Origin: Campylobacteraceae bacterium UBA1877
GTDB lineage: Bacteria > Campylobacterota > Campylobacteria > Campylobacterales > Campylobacteraceae
NCBI GenBank assembly: GCA_002352945.1
Contig: DDHL01000079.1
Span: 1 to 6,821, forward strand
Direction of reading: 5' to 3'
Length of the DNA: 6,821 nucleotides
In this document: positions 1 through 6,510 of the stretch, piece after piece
How positions within the stretch are numbered: position 1 is the first letter of the stretch
How the letters are laid out: each line of letters begins with the position of its first letter
Notes under the pieces: generated by a model
Databases searched by the model: none
What the model saw: only the letters and a program-made list of their open reading frames with translations
Told to the model about the DNA's origin: nothing
Program-made: the position numbers and the translations under genes

Positions 1-942
1 CATTCCAAAGTAAACCTTAAGCTCTTCTTCAACGCGGTTTATTGTCTCTAGGCCAATCTTGTTTCGCAACTCATATGCAAGTGAAGCTCGAATAAATTGT
101 AAAATTCCAGGTGTTCCGGCATCTTCCCTTGCTTCAACATCATCTAGATAGATTTGAGAAGTTCTAGAGACATATCCAACTGTTCCACCTCCTGCAAAAG
201 TCGGCTTGTTAGAGCGACACAACTCTTTTTTAATTACGAGCAATCCGCAAGCTCCTGGTCCTCCTAGGCATTTGTGAGGTGAGAGAAAAAGTGCATCATA
301 GTAGTTACAATCTACATTCATATAAGGCGAACTAGCAGCAGCATCTAAACAGACAATTCCTCCATAAGATTTTACTAATTTGTATATAGCTTTGTAGTCT
401 GTTAAGACACCAGTAACATTGGAAGCTACACTAAAACTTCCGATAATTTCCCTGCCTTTATTTGCCTCAAGAACTCTTTTTAAAGCTTCAATATCAAGCT
501 CATCATTTTTGTCAAGAGGAATACGCACACACTCGCATAAAGCTTCTCGAAAACTCACCTCATTAGAGTGATGCTCATAAGGACCAACCAAAACCAAAGG
601 CAAATCTTTTGGCTTGAGATTAAACCGCTCTTTTGTCATCGGCGGACAATAAAGCCCTAGTAATTCTTGGAATTTTTTTATGGCTCCAGTTGCCCCCGTC
701 CCTGCGGGCATAATATAAAATCTATCATCTATTTCTAGGGTTTTACGCAAACTTTTACGAGCTTTTATATAGTGTGCCTGAGTTTTTATAGCACTAGAAG
801 AAACCTCTGAATGGGTATTGGCATAGGTGGCTAAAATAGTCTTAATTCGCCTCTCTATTGGTCCATAGGCTAAACCAGATGCAGTAAAATCAAAATATAA
901 CACATTAGGGTCGCAAATAATGCCTTGCCGGATTTTTTCCAT
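1..942 (-). CDS. Class V PLP-dependent aminotransferase / cysteine desulfurase-fold enzyme (C-terminus cut off by window edge)
   Basis: The 314 visible residues are the N-terminal and central part of a fold-type I PLP enzyme of aminotransferase class V (SufS/NifS/Csd superfamily). Seen in order: a substrate-entry segment FDFTASG (about 17-23), NTHSEVSSSA (42-51), the phosphate-loop-like GTGATGA (81-87), HHSNE with His124/His125, SNVTG (174-178), the PLP-ring Asp in CLDAAAS (Asp200) and the Schiff-base lysine in SPHKCLGGPG (Lys224). EDAGTPGI (273-280) corresponds to the EAGTPNI motif of the family. The residue three after Asp200 is Ala, where SufS-type enzymes have Gln and some relatives His, so this is a divergent branch and its substrate cannot be named. 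No catalytic Cys loop can be judged because the C-terminal part lies outside the window. ATG at 942 was chosen because the motifs begin soon after it and a good -10 box lies just upstream; the ribosome site (AAGAG, about 9 nt away) is weak. It follows the GGDEF-EAL gene on the same strand after 83 bp but seems to have its own promoter. Confidence 0.85.
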   Translation of the reverse strand, partial: MEKIRQGIICDPNVLYFDFTASGLAYGPIERRIKTILATYANTHSEVSSSAIKTQAHYIKARKSLRKTLEIDDRFYIMPAGTGATGAIKKFQELLGLYCPPMTKERFNLKPKDLPLVLVGPYEHHSNEVSFREALCECVRIPLDKNDELDIEALKRVLEANKGREIIGSFSVASNVTGVLTDYKAIYKLVKSYGGIVCLDAAASSPYMNVDCNYYDALFLSPHKCLGGPGACGLLVIKKELCRSNKPTFAGGGTVGYVSRTSQIYLDDVEAREDAGTPGILQFIRASLAYELRNKIGLETINRVEEELKVYFGM

Positions 943-967
943 CGAAACGCTCTTTGAGTTTTTGCGA

Positions 968-973
968 ATTATA
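968..973 (-). promoter_or_regulatory. -10 box for the aminotransferase gene
   Basis: On the minus strand the sequence reads CTTGGGTATAAT, a perfect TATAAT with a TTGGG extension, 25 nt before the ATG at 942. No convincing -35 hexamer sits 17 bp upstream (ACTAAA), which is usual for sigma-70 promoters of Campylobacterota. This suggests the gene can be transcribed independently of the upstream GGDEF-EAL gene. Confidence 0.5.
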
Positions 974-1012
974 CCCAAGCCCGCAATAGTTTTAGTTGAA
1001 ACAAATCAATTC

Positions 1013-1022
1013 TTACATGTAA
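1013..1022. repeat. TTACATGTAA palindrome, copy 1 (intergenic)
   Basis: A perfect 10-bp palindrome directly after the stop codon (1026-1028, minus) of the GGDEF-EAL gene and about 40 bp upstream of the aminotransferase -10 box. It is one of five identical copies in the window. A loopless perfect palindrome of this size is not a good RNA terminator, so a DNA-level role is more likely. Confidence 0.75.
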
Positions 1023-1025
1023 AGA

Positions 1026-3851
1026 TTAAAGTTTATGGGTATTTTTCCAATACTCTAAAAATTCTGCCACATTTGATGCACGCATTGGTCTGGATATATA
1101 ATAGCCTTGTGCATACTTGCAACTTAGGGCTTTTAAAAAAGTTAATTGTTCGGCATTCTCAACACCTTCAGCCAAAGATTGCATTTTTAAATTTTCTGCT
1201 AATGTAATGATTGTTTTAACCATGATGCAAGCTTCATTATCTTCTGGCAAATCAAAAACGAAAGATTGGTCGATTTTTAACACATCAAGGTGCATTTTAC
1301 GCAAACTCGCCAAGGAGGAATACCCAGTTCCAAAATCATCCATTGCTAGCGTAACACCAGTAGAATCAAGGGCGTCAAACTCCCTTAGCCACTGATTTTG
1401 ATTGTTCATCATAGTGGTTTCAGTGATTTCCAACTCTAAATATCTACCCTCAAGACCGCTTACATGTAAAGCTTCTTTCACAGTGTCCACAAAATGTTCA
1501 CTTTCTAGCTGAACACCTGAAATATTCACAGCAATCCTCCCATCAAACACGCCCTCTTCCTTCCATGTTTTTGCTTGCAAGCACGCACTTTGCAAAACCC
1601 ATTTCCCAATAGGCACGATTAATCCGCTCTCTTCAGCTAAAGGGATAAAATCATTTGGACATATCATCCCATGAATTGGATGATTCCAACGCAAAAGCGC
1701 CTCAAAACCTACAACCTCCATATTTTCAAGTGAAACTTGCGGTTGGTAATAAAGCTCGAAGTCGCTATTTGTAATCGATTCTTGCAATTGGTTCAACATT
1801 CGCATTCGATTGCTCATTTTTTCGGTAAGTTCTTGAGCATAAAAGGCATATTTATTTCGCCCAAAGCTCTTTGCTTGGTGCATTGCAATATCAGCAAACC
1901 TAATCAAATCATCTACTTTATCACTATCATCTGGACACAAGCTTATGCCGGTTGAAGCTCCAATAATACGCTCTTCTCCACCCACAACAAAGGGCGCATG
2001 GATTACTGAAAGAAATTCATTTAATTTTTCCATCACCTCATCAGGAGTATCAACTCCATCAATAATCACTACAAATTCATCTGCTCCAAACCTACCAATC
2101 ACATAAGTGCCATTTGCCACTTCTTTTAAACGCCTTGCCAGCTCTTTTAAGATTTTATCGCCCATCTCATGAGAATAAATATCATTGATATATTTAAACT
2201 CATCCAAATCTATAAAACAAACCGCCACTAAACCACTGTTCTTTTTATCTCTTTTTAGAATATTTCCCAACTCTTGCTTAATCAAATCACGATTAGGAAG
2301 TTTTGTTAAATTATCATACAAAGAGAGTTTTCTAACCTGCTCAACCAATTCATGCTCGTCTGTCATATCCCTAATAGTACCAATCGAATAGACGGGAGTG
2401 CCATCAACATCCCTGGTAGTTTCACACTGTTCGTGCACATAACGCACCTTACCACCAACAATAACTCTATGCACAATATCATATGGTTTATTCAAATCCT
2501 CCAAAGACGCATTGTGAGCATTGACTACATTTTCTCTATCTTGTGGATGAATAGTTTGAACAAAAAGGTCAAAATCTGGTTTCACATCACGCTTTATGCC
2601 TAAAATTCGATAAACTTGATCTGTCCAAAAAAGATTATTGGTCCTCAAATCAAGCTCCCAGCTACCCACATTGGCAATTCTTTGGGATTCCCTTAGCATA
2701 GCTCCTTTTTTTGCCAGCCTTCGCTCTTTTTCAAGACGCTCACTGATATCAATGACATAACCAATTCCATAGGTTTTGCCACCATATCCTAAAATTGTTG
2801 TGATAACTTCAACTGGAAAAAGCGTGCCATCTTTGCGTTTATGGGTGGTTTTAAATTGGGATTTTTTAGTGGCTTTTGCCTCTCTGGCTCGTTCTTGAAA
2901 TTGAGATTCAGCCAGATTGATATCCACATCCATAACTGTCAAATTAGTTAGCTCTTCTTTTGTGTATCCTAGGCTTTTACAAGCTGCATTATTAGCATAA
3001 ATAATCGCCCCATTTTCCACATCAACCCAAAAAGTTGGCATTATGGCATTATCCACAGAATACTGAGTGAGCATTAATTTTTCTTGAATCTCTTTTTCTT
3101 TGGTTATCTCCTTTGAGACAACCAATATACCAAGAACCGAACCATCTTTGCCATAAAGCGGCGTTCTTGTTGTTTCAAAAAGCTTTTCATGAGCATCGGG
3201 ATAGCGCAACCACTCTTCATTTATTCTCTTCTGACCAAGCTCGAGCGCGAGATTATCATGTTTTCTTAGGGCATCAGCAAATTCAGGCTCAAAAAAATCA
3301 TAATCATTCCTACCCTTCGCCTCGTCTTCTGAAGCTCCAAGCAATTCTTCAAAATTAGCGTTACATGTAAGGAATTTCCCACTTGTATCTTTAACAAAAA
3401 CAATGTGAGGCGAGCTTCTCACGATAGTGTCTAATAGCTCTTTTTGTCTTCTCAAGTCATCTTCAGCTTGAATTAAATTTGTTTTATCCAGAACCGAAAA
3501 GAGATAAACTTTCTTCTTCCCACTCTGAAGCCTTATTGGCTCCAAGGATGTATGAAATAGATTTTTATTCCCATCATTAAACTCAATGACTGTTTTTTCT
3601 ACTCGTTTATTTAAATGCTTCAGCTCACTCTTTGGATAGATTTTAAAAAGCTCAAGAACTGGACATTGAATATTATTATAAATATTCTTTCCTAGGTGGT
3701 AAATAGGGCATTTTTTACAATACAACAATGAACTGGAACGAAAGATGACATCGCCTTTTTCATCAACAAAAACTACCATTCTATCAGACAAGATACCGCT
3801 TATTACATGAAGAATATCCGTATCTGTAATTCGAGAAGAAAAAAGTGCCAT
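1026..3851 (-). CDS. Multi-PAS GGDEF-EAL protein, probable cyclic-di-GMP phosphodiesterase
   Basis: A 941-residue cytoplasmic signalling protein with no signal peptide or membrane segment. Order: a PAS-like N-terminal domain (about 20-125) with Cys45, Cys48 and Cys63; PAS domains at about 138-250, 264-375 and 388-500; GGDEF domain (about 505-672); EAL domain (about 683-930). The EAL domain has every residue expected of an active c-di-GMP phosphodiesterase: EALLRW (Glu717), Asn776 in NISGVQL, Glu808/Glu811 in EITE, DDFGTGYSSL (Asp838, Asp839), Lys859 and Asp861, Glu895 in EGVEN, and QGYYISRP (Gln915). The GGDEF domain keeps Asp548 and FKYIND but its signature is GADEF (589-593), and there is no RxxD inhibitory site before it, so it may be a weak cyclase or a GTP-sensing regulatory domain. 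I infer net hydrolysis of c-di-GMP controlled by the PAS inputs. The ATG at 3851 is preceded by GGAG at 5 nt. The gene is divergent from thiC. Confidence 0.93.
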   Translation of the reverse strand: MALFSSRITDTDILHVISGILSDRMVVFVDEKGDVIFRSSSLLYCKKCPIYHLGKNIYNNIQCPVLELFKIYPKSELKHLNKRVEKTVIEFNDGNKNLFHTSLEPIRLQSGKKKVYLFSVLDKTNLIQAEDDLRRQKELLDTIVRSSPHIVFVKDTSGKFLTCNANFEELLGASEDEAKGRNDYDFFEPEFADALRKHDNLALELGQKRINEEWLRYPDAHEKLFETTRTPLYGKDGSVLGILVVSKEITKEKEIQEKLMLTQYSVDNAIMPTFWVDVENGAIIYANNAACKSLGYTKEELTNLTVMDVDINLAESQFQERAREAKATKKSQFKTTHKRKDGTLFPVEVITTILGYGGKTYGIGYVIDISERLEKERRLAKKGAMLRESQRIANVGSWELDLRTNNLFWTDQVYRILGIKRDVKPDFDLFVQTIHPQDRENVVNAHNASLEDLNKPYDIVHRVIVGGKVRYVHEQCETTRDVDGTPVYSIGTIRDMTDEHELVEQVRKLSLYDNLTKLPNRDLIKQELGNILKRDKKNSGLVAVCFIDLDEFKYINDIYSHEMGDKILKELARRLKEVANGTYVIGRFGADEFVVIIDGVDTPDEVMEKLNEFLSVIHAPFVVGGEERIIGASTGISLCPDDSDKVDDLIRFADIAMHQAKSFGRNKYAFYAQELTEKMSNRMRMLNQLQESITNSDFELYYQPQVSLENMEVVGFEALLRWNHPIHGMICPNDFIPLAEESGLIVPIGKWVLQSACLQAKTWKEEGVFDGRIAVNISGVQLESEHFVDTVKEALHVSGLEGRYLELEITETTMMNNQNQWLREFDALDSTGVTLAMDDFGTGYSSLASLRKMHLDVLKIDQSFVFDLPEDNEACIMVKTIITLAENLKMQSLAEGVENAEQLTFLKALSCKYAQGYYISRPMRASNVAEFLEYWKNTHKL
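1460..1469. repeat. TTACATGTAA palindrome, copy 2 (inside the EAL domain)
   Basis: An identical copy within the GGDEF-EAL gene. In the minus-strand reading frame it is split TTA-CAT-GTA-A and encodes Leu-His-Val (residues 795-797) in a variable stretch of the EAL domain between the Asn776 and Glu808 motifs. Confidence 0.75.
3361..3370. repeat. TTACATGTAA palindrome, copy 3 (inside a PAS domain)
   Basis: An identical copy in the second PAS domain of the GGDEF-EAL gene. Here the frame is (C)TT-ACA-TGT-AA(C), giving Leu-Thr-Cys-Asn (161-164). The reading frame differs from copy 2, so shared protein sequence cannot explain the repeat. Confidence 0.75.
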
Positions 3852-3884
3852 AAAAACTCCAAATTCGAGACTAAATCTATTTTA

Positions 3885-3896
3885 ACACAATTGTGT
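3885..3896. promoter_or_regulatory. ACACAATTGTGT palindrome, candidate operator of the GGDEF-EAL promoter
   Basis: A perfect 12-bp palindrome whose flanks add three more matching pairs (TTT/AAA at 3881-3883 and 3898-3900) beyond one mismatch, an overall 20-bp dyad. On the minus strand TTGACA (3899-3894) overlaps one edge and a -10-like TAAAAT (3884-3879) abuts the other. The two are only 9 bp apart and cannot serve as one standard promoter, but TAAAAT alone suits a -10 about 28 nt before the ATG at 3851. A dimeric repressor or activator site here could control the c-di-GMP gene, and possibly thiC about 65 bp away. The regulator is unknown. Confidence 0.4.
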
Positions 3897-3959
3897 CAAA
3901 ATGAGTATGATTTTTTATAATTAGTATAAAAAATTAGCTTTATTCAAGCATAAGATTAA

Positions 3960-3965
3960 TATAAT
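3960..3965 (+). promoter_or_regulatory. -10 box of the thiC transcript
   Basis: TATAAT lies so that transcription would begin near 3972, immediately before the TPP aptamer. The region 17-18 bp upstream (about TTTATT) is a poor -35, as is common in this phylum. The predicted 5' end begins with CTTGCAAATGCAAG (3972-3985), which can fold as a 5-bp stem with a four-base loop ahead of aptamer stem P1. Confidence 0.5.
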
Positions 3966-3984
3966 TTCACACTTGCAAATGCAA

Positions 3985-4077
3985 GTTGCTAGGAGTGCTC
4001 GTAAACGGGCTGAGATAAGGCATGGGATGCCTTAATCCTTGTACCTGATCTGGATAGTGCCAGCGTAGGAAAGCAAC
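3985..4077 (+). promoter_or_regulatory. TPP riboswitch (THI element) in the thiC leader
   Basis: A full thiamine pyrophosphate aptamer. P1 is formed by GTTGCT (3985-3990) and AGCAAC (4072-4077). The conserved CTGAGA (4010-4015) is followed by a perfect P3 hairpin, AAGGCAT/ATGCCTT with a GGG loop (4017-4033). ACCTGATC (4043-4050) leads to the P5 stem CTGG/CCAG (4050-4053 with 4060-4063) and the hallmark segment GCCAGCGTAGGAA. TPP binding normally lowers expression of the downstream thiamine gene. No hairpin followed by a T-run is evident between the aptamer and thiC, so control of translation initiation seems more likely than attenuation. Confidence 0.95.
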
Positions 4078-4094
4078 ACTTCATTGCCACCCTT

Positions 4095-4143
4095 CTCTTT
4101 CATTCATCCGACAGTGCCACTCCAAAAAATTACCCAAGGAGAG
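4095..4143 (+). promoter_or_regulatory. thiC ribosome binding site and possible sequestering partner
   Basis: AAGGAGAG (4136-4143) is a strong Shine-Dalgarno sequence just ahead of ATG 4147 and decides that start over the upstream TTG at 4084. CTCTTT (4095-4100), shortly after the aptamer, can pair with GGAGAG (4138-4143) through four Watson-Crick and two G-U pairs. This could be the switchable helix hiding the ribosome site when TPP is bound, but the helix is short and the model was made by eye. Confidence 0.4.
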
Positions 4144-4146
4144 ACG

Positions 4147-5433
4147 ATGTCGTATTCTACACAGATGGAAGCAGCCAAAAAAGGTTTGCTAACTCCACAA
4201 ATGCACGATGTGTTGCGTGATGAGATTATCACGCCAGAAACCCTGCTTGAACGAGTTGCCAAAGGCACCATCGCGATTCCAGCTAATAAAAACCACACTA
4301 ACTTGCGTGGTATTGGAGTGGGCGAGGGTTTGCGCACCAAAGTTAATGTAAATCTAGGCGTTTCAGAAGATGCGTGTGATAGAGAGCTTGAGCTTGAAAA
4401 AGTGCGCTTAAGCTTAGAGTATAAAACCGACGCCATTATGGATTTAAGCACCTTTGGCGATACGCGTGCTTTTAGACGAGATTTAGTGGATATGTCGCCT
4501 GTAATGCTAGGTACTGTGCCCATGTATGACGCGGTAGCAAGGCTTGGTAAAGATATTGGCAAAATGAGCGTGGATGAGCTTTTTGAAGTAGTTCGTATCC
4601 ACTGCGAAGATGGGATAGATTTTCTCACCATTCATGCAGGCCTTACCAAGGTTGCGGCTGAGCGGGTTGATAAAAACCCAAGACTTACCCATATCGTTAG
4701 TCGAGGCGGGTCTATACTGTACCGCTGGATGAGAGAAACTGGAAACGAAAACCCATTTTATGAACATTATGATAGGCTTTTGGATATTTGCCGTGAGTTT
4801 GATGTAACCCTTAGTCTTGGGGATGGTTTGCGCCCAGGTTCACTCAAAGATGCAACCGATGCGCCCCAAATCCAAGAACTTATTTTCTTAGGCGAGCTTA
4901 CCAAGCGAGCATGGGAAAGGGATGTTCAAGTAATGATAGAAGGCCCAGGACATGTGCCTATGCAAGAGATTGCTTCTAATATGCAGATTGAAAAAAAACT
5001 TTGCCATGGGGCGCCTTTTTATGTACTTGGACCCATTGTGACTGATGTAGCTCCTGGATATGACCACATCACTTCAGCTATTGGAGGAGCCATTGCGGCT
5101 AGTTCTGGAGCGGATTTTTTATGTTACGTGACTCCTGCTGAGCATCTGAGATTGCCTGATTTAAATGATGTAAAAGAGGGGCTCATCGCTACTCGCATTG
5201 CAGCCCACGCAGGCGATATTGCCAAAGGAATCCCAAAAGCAATGGATTGGGATAATAAAATGAGCGGTTTTAGAGGAAAGCTTGATTGGATGGGAATGTT
5301 TGATACATGTATGGACCCTAAAAAAGCCAGAGAATACCGCGCTTCTTCCATGCCGCAAGACGGAGAGGTTTGCACTATGTGTGGAGATCTCTGCCCCATA
5401 AAAAGCGTAAAAGAAGAGCCAGCTACCGTATAA
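4147..5433 (+). CDS. thiC: Phosphomethylpyrimidine synthase ThiC (short form)
   Basis: A radical-SAM enzyme that rearranges 5-aminoimidazole ribotide into hydroxymethylpyrimidine phosphate, the pyrimidine half of thiamine; cytosolic. The 428 residues contain the full ThiC core: Asn69, Met98 (MDLSTFGD), Tyr127 (GTVPMYD), His163 (IHAGLT), SRGGS (185-189), Asp226/Arg229 (GDGLRPG), Glu265 and zinc-ligand His269 (EGPGHVPM), Tyr292, and the second zinc ligand His333 (TPAEHLRLP). Relative spacing agrees with my memory of residues in the Caulobacter enzyme. The C-terminal cluster cysteines are Cys409, Cys412 and Cys416 (CTMCGDLC). The protein lacks the long N-terminal extension of the E. coli-type enzyme (about 630 residues), so it belongs to the shorter class found in anaerobes, archaea and Campylobacterota. 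ATG 4147 has a strong AAGGAGAG site; extension to TTG 4084 would add 21 unlike residues. It is controlled by the TPP riboswitch and stands alone, with no other thi gene in view. Confidence 0.97.
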   Translation: MSYSTQMEAAKKGLLTPQMHDVLRDEIITPETLLERVAKGTIAIPANKNHTNLRGIGVGEGLRTKVNVNLGVSEDACDRELELEKVRLSLEYKTDAIMDLSTFGDTRAFRRDLVDMSPVMLGTVPMYDAVARLGKDIGKMSVDELFEVVRIHCEDGIDFLTIHAGLTKVAAERVDKNPRLTHIVSRGGSILYRWMRETGNENPFYEHYDRLLDICREFDVTLSLGDGLRPGSLKDATDAPQIQELIFLGELTKRAWERDVQVMIEGPGHVPMQEIASNMQIEKKLCHGAPFYVLGPIVTDVAPGYDHITSAIGGAIAASSGADFLCYVTPAEHLRLPDLNDVKEGLIATRIAAHAGDIAKGIPKAMDWDNKMSGFRGKLDWMGMFDTCMDPKKAREYRASSMPQDGEVCTMCGDLCPIKSVKEEPATV

Positions 5434-5439
5434 AAAGCT

Positions 5440-5449
5440 TTACATGTAA
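5440..5449. repeat. TTACATGTAA palindrome, copy 4 (intergenic, after thiC)
   Basis: An identical copy 6 bp after the thiC stop codon, extended here to the 12-bp palindrome TTTACATGTAAA (5439-5450). It sits between convergent genes. There is no T-run right after it, so it is not a convincing terminator by itself. Confidence 0.75.
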
Positions 5450-5471
5450 ACTGGCAAAAAGAGATAAAAGG

Positions 5472-5510
5472 CTTTGGTTTTGCAAATATTCAATGTTTGC
5501 AATTCCAAAG
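5472..5510 (-). terminator. Long hairpin between convergent genes, candidate terminator
   Basis: An inverted repeat: CTTTGG (5472-5477) pairs with CCAAAG (5505-5510), then a TT/TT internal mismatch, then TTGCAAA (5480-5486) pairs with TTTGCAA (5496-5502), with a nine-base apical region. It begins immediately after the stop codon (5512-5514, minus) of the 304-residue gene. On that strand the hairpin is followed by CTTTTATCTCTTTTTG, a moderate T-rich tail. On the plus strand the tail is A-rich, so thiC termination here is less clear. Confidence 0.55.
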
Positions 5511-5511
5511 T

Positions 5512-6426
5512 TTAGAAAAACTCCAAATCATCCTCATCGTCTTTTGGTGGCAAAATCATCATTTCAAATTGCAAAATACTCGAAAGCAAAGATGCGTCAA
5601 GATAGTGAATATCAATAGCAGTTTTCTCTTTTAGCACTGCAACCGTCCACGCAATCAAGTCCTCCACAATCGCATTTAAAATAACCAAAAGCGCCTTTTT
5701 CTTTTCATGATTTACCAAAGAATCACAATGCTCTTCTAGCAAAGATGAAAGTTTTGAAAGGCTATAACCAATATCCCTAAACTCTAAATTTTTTTCCAAA
5801 ATGACGGCATATGATTTTACTCTTGTATTTACATTTTCAAAATACCCTTTATCATGCTCCGTGTAAGTATCCGAAATAGCCTCCTGCAGGGCATCGGAGC
5901 ACTCTAGGATATCTTGAATATCAAGTTCATCCATACTGCCCTCTTCATGAAAATCTTGGGCGGAAATTTTTTGCTCATCCGTATAGTGCATTTTTGTCAA
6001 ATCTGCATTGATTACCTCTGAATCATAATCAAAAAATTCTGCTTTTGTCTCATTTTCGTTTGCAAAAGCCTCATACACAAACTGTTCAATTGTTGCTATA
6101 TTCTCTTCAAATTTTGCATTGGTTTTGAGGTGATCTTTGTTCCACTCCCTGCAAAGCAAAAAGTAAAGCGTGTAATATTCTTTGAGACTTTCAACTGGAA
6201 TATGGTTCTCTTTGTGAGCTTTAGCGCCCTCTTGGATATATGAATAAGCGCGGTTAATGTCCGAATAGATATAGACACTCAACTTAGCAACTGCCATATT
6301 GTGAAGTTTTGCGATAGCAGGCGGTGCGATGTGAGTGGATAGTTTTGGGTCTTCAATGATGAGTTTTTCAAAAGGCAAAACAACTGTTTCAACCAAAGAC
6401 TCTAAGTGCTTTGAGCTAATTTGCAT
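5512..6426 (-). CDS. Hypothetical helical protein with acidic C-terminal tail
   Basis: A 304-residue soluble, acidic, largely helical protein that I do not firmly recognise. No signal peptide or membrane helix is visible. Two parts can be seen: an N-terminal helical domain (about 1-125) and a C-terminal helical domain (about 170-292), joined by an acidic linker (about 126-170). Residues 68-95 (GAKAHKENHIP, then aromatic-rich helix LKEYYTLYFLLCREW) recall the proximal-His helix of globin-coupled sensors and protoglobins (H..IG.P followed by an aromatic helix), with His71 or His75 as candidate ligand; this is a weak visual likeness. The C-terminal part has the segment DIHYLDASLLSSILQ (272-286), which I associate with uncharacterised Campylobacterota proteins, and ends in an acidic tail closing with Phe-Phe (DDEDDLEFF), like peptide tails that dock on partner proteins. 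AGGA seven bases before ATG 6426 supports the start. It is convergent with thiC. Confidence 0.8.
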   Translation of the reverse strand: MQISSKHLESLVETVVLPFEKLIIEDPKLSTHIAPPAIAKLHNMAVAKLSVYIYSDINRAYSYIQEGAKAHKENHIPVESLKEYYTLYFLLCREWNKDHLKTNAKFEENIATIEQFVYEAFANENETKAEFFDYDSEVINADLTKMHYTDEQKISAQDFHEEGSMDELDIQDILECSDALQEAISDTYTEHDKGYFENVNTRVKSYAVILEKNLEFRDIGYSLSKLSSLLEEHCDSLVNHEKKKALLVILNAIVEDLIAWTVAVLKEKTAIDIHYLDASLLSSILQFEMMILPPKDDEDDLEFF

Positions 6427-6454
6427 ACATTTTCCTAAAATTAATTTCTAGCAA

Positions 6455-6468
6455 ATCTTAACATAATA
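6455..6468 (-). promoter_or_regulatory. Candidate -10 region for the 304-residue gene
   Basis: On the minus strand two overlapping choices exist, TATTAT (6468-6463) and TAAGAT (6460-6455), 28-42 nt before ATG 6426 and preceded by a T-rich tract (about 6475-6484). The 84-bp gap to the upstream gene is large enough for a separate promoter. The choice between the two boxes cannot be made from sequence alone. Confidence 0.35.
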
Positions 6469-6510
6469 AAACATGAAAAAAACAATCGATACTGTTTATT
6501 TACAGCCCAA

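Noticed and set aside
1011..1025. TTACATGTAA copy 1 as a rho-independent terminator of the GGDEF-EAL gene
   Set aside because: A perfect palindrome without a loop makes a poor RNA hairpin and no T-run follows it on the minus strand.
920..1395. Plus-strand open frames at 920-1207 and 1117-1395
   Set aside because: They lie opposite the aminotransferase start and the EAL coding region, have low-complexity composition and no domain; shadows.
3901..3950. AT-rich tract as a possible replication or recombination element
   Set aside because: It contains no direct repeats or DnaA-like boxes and is normal for promoter regions in an AT-rich genome.
4084..4146. A longer thiC start at TTG 4084
   Set aside because: The added 21 residues do not resemble ThiC, the region is the riboswitch expression platform, and ATG 4147 has a strong AAGGAGAG site.
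4104..4767. Minus-strand open frames under thiC (4104-4631 and 4507-4767)
   Set aside because: They mirror the coding frame of a well-conserved gene, show no recognisable domain and have no start signals; they are antisense shadows.
6476..6497. AAACA ... TGTTT inverted repeat in the gap before the 304-residue gene
   Set aside because: Arms are only five bases and AT-rich; such pairs are expected by chance in this composition.
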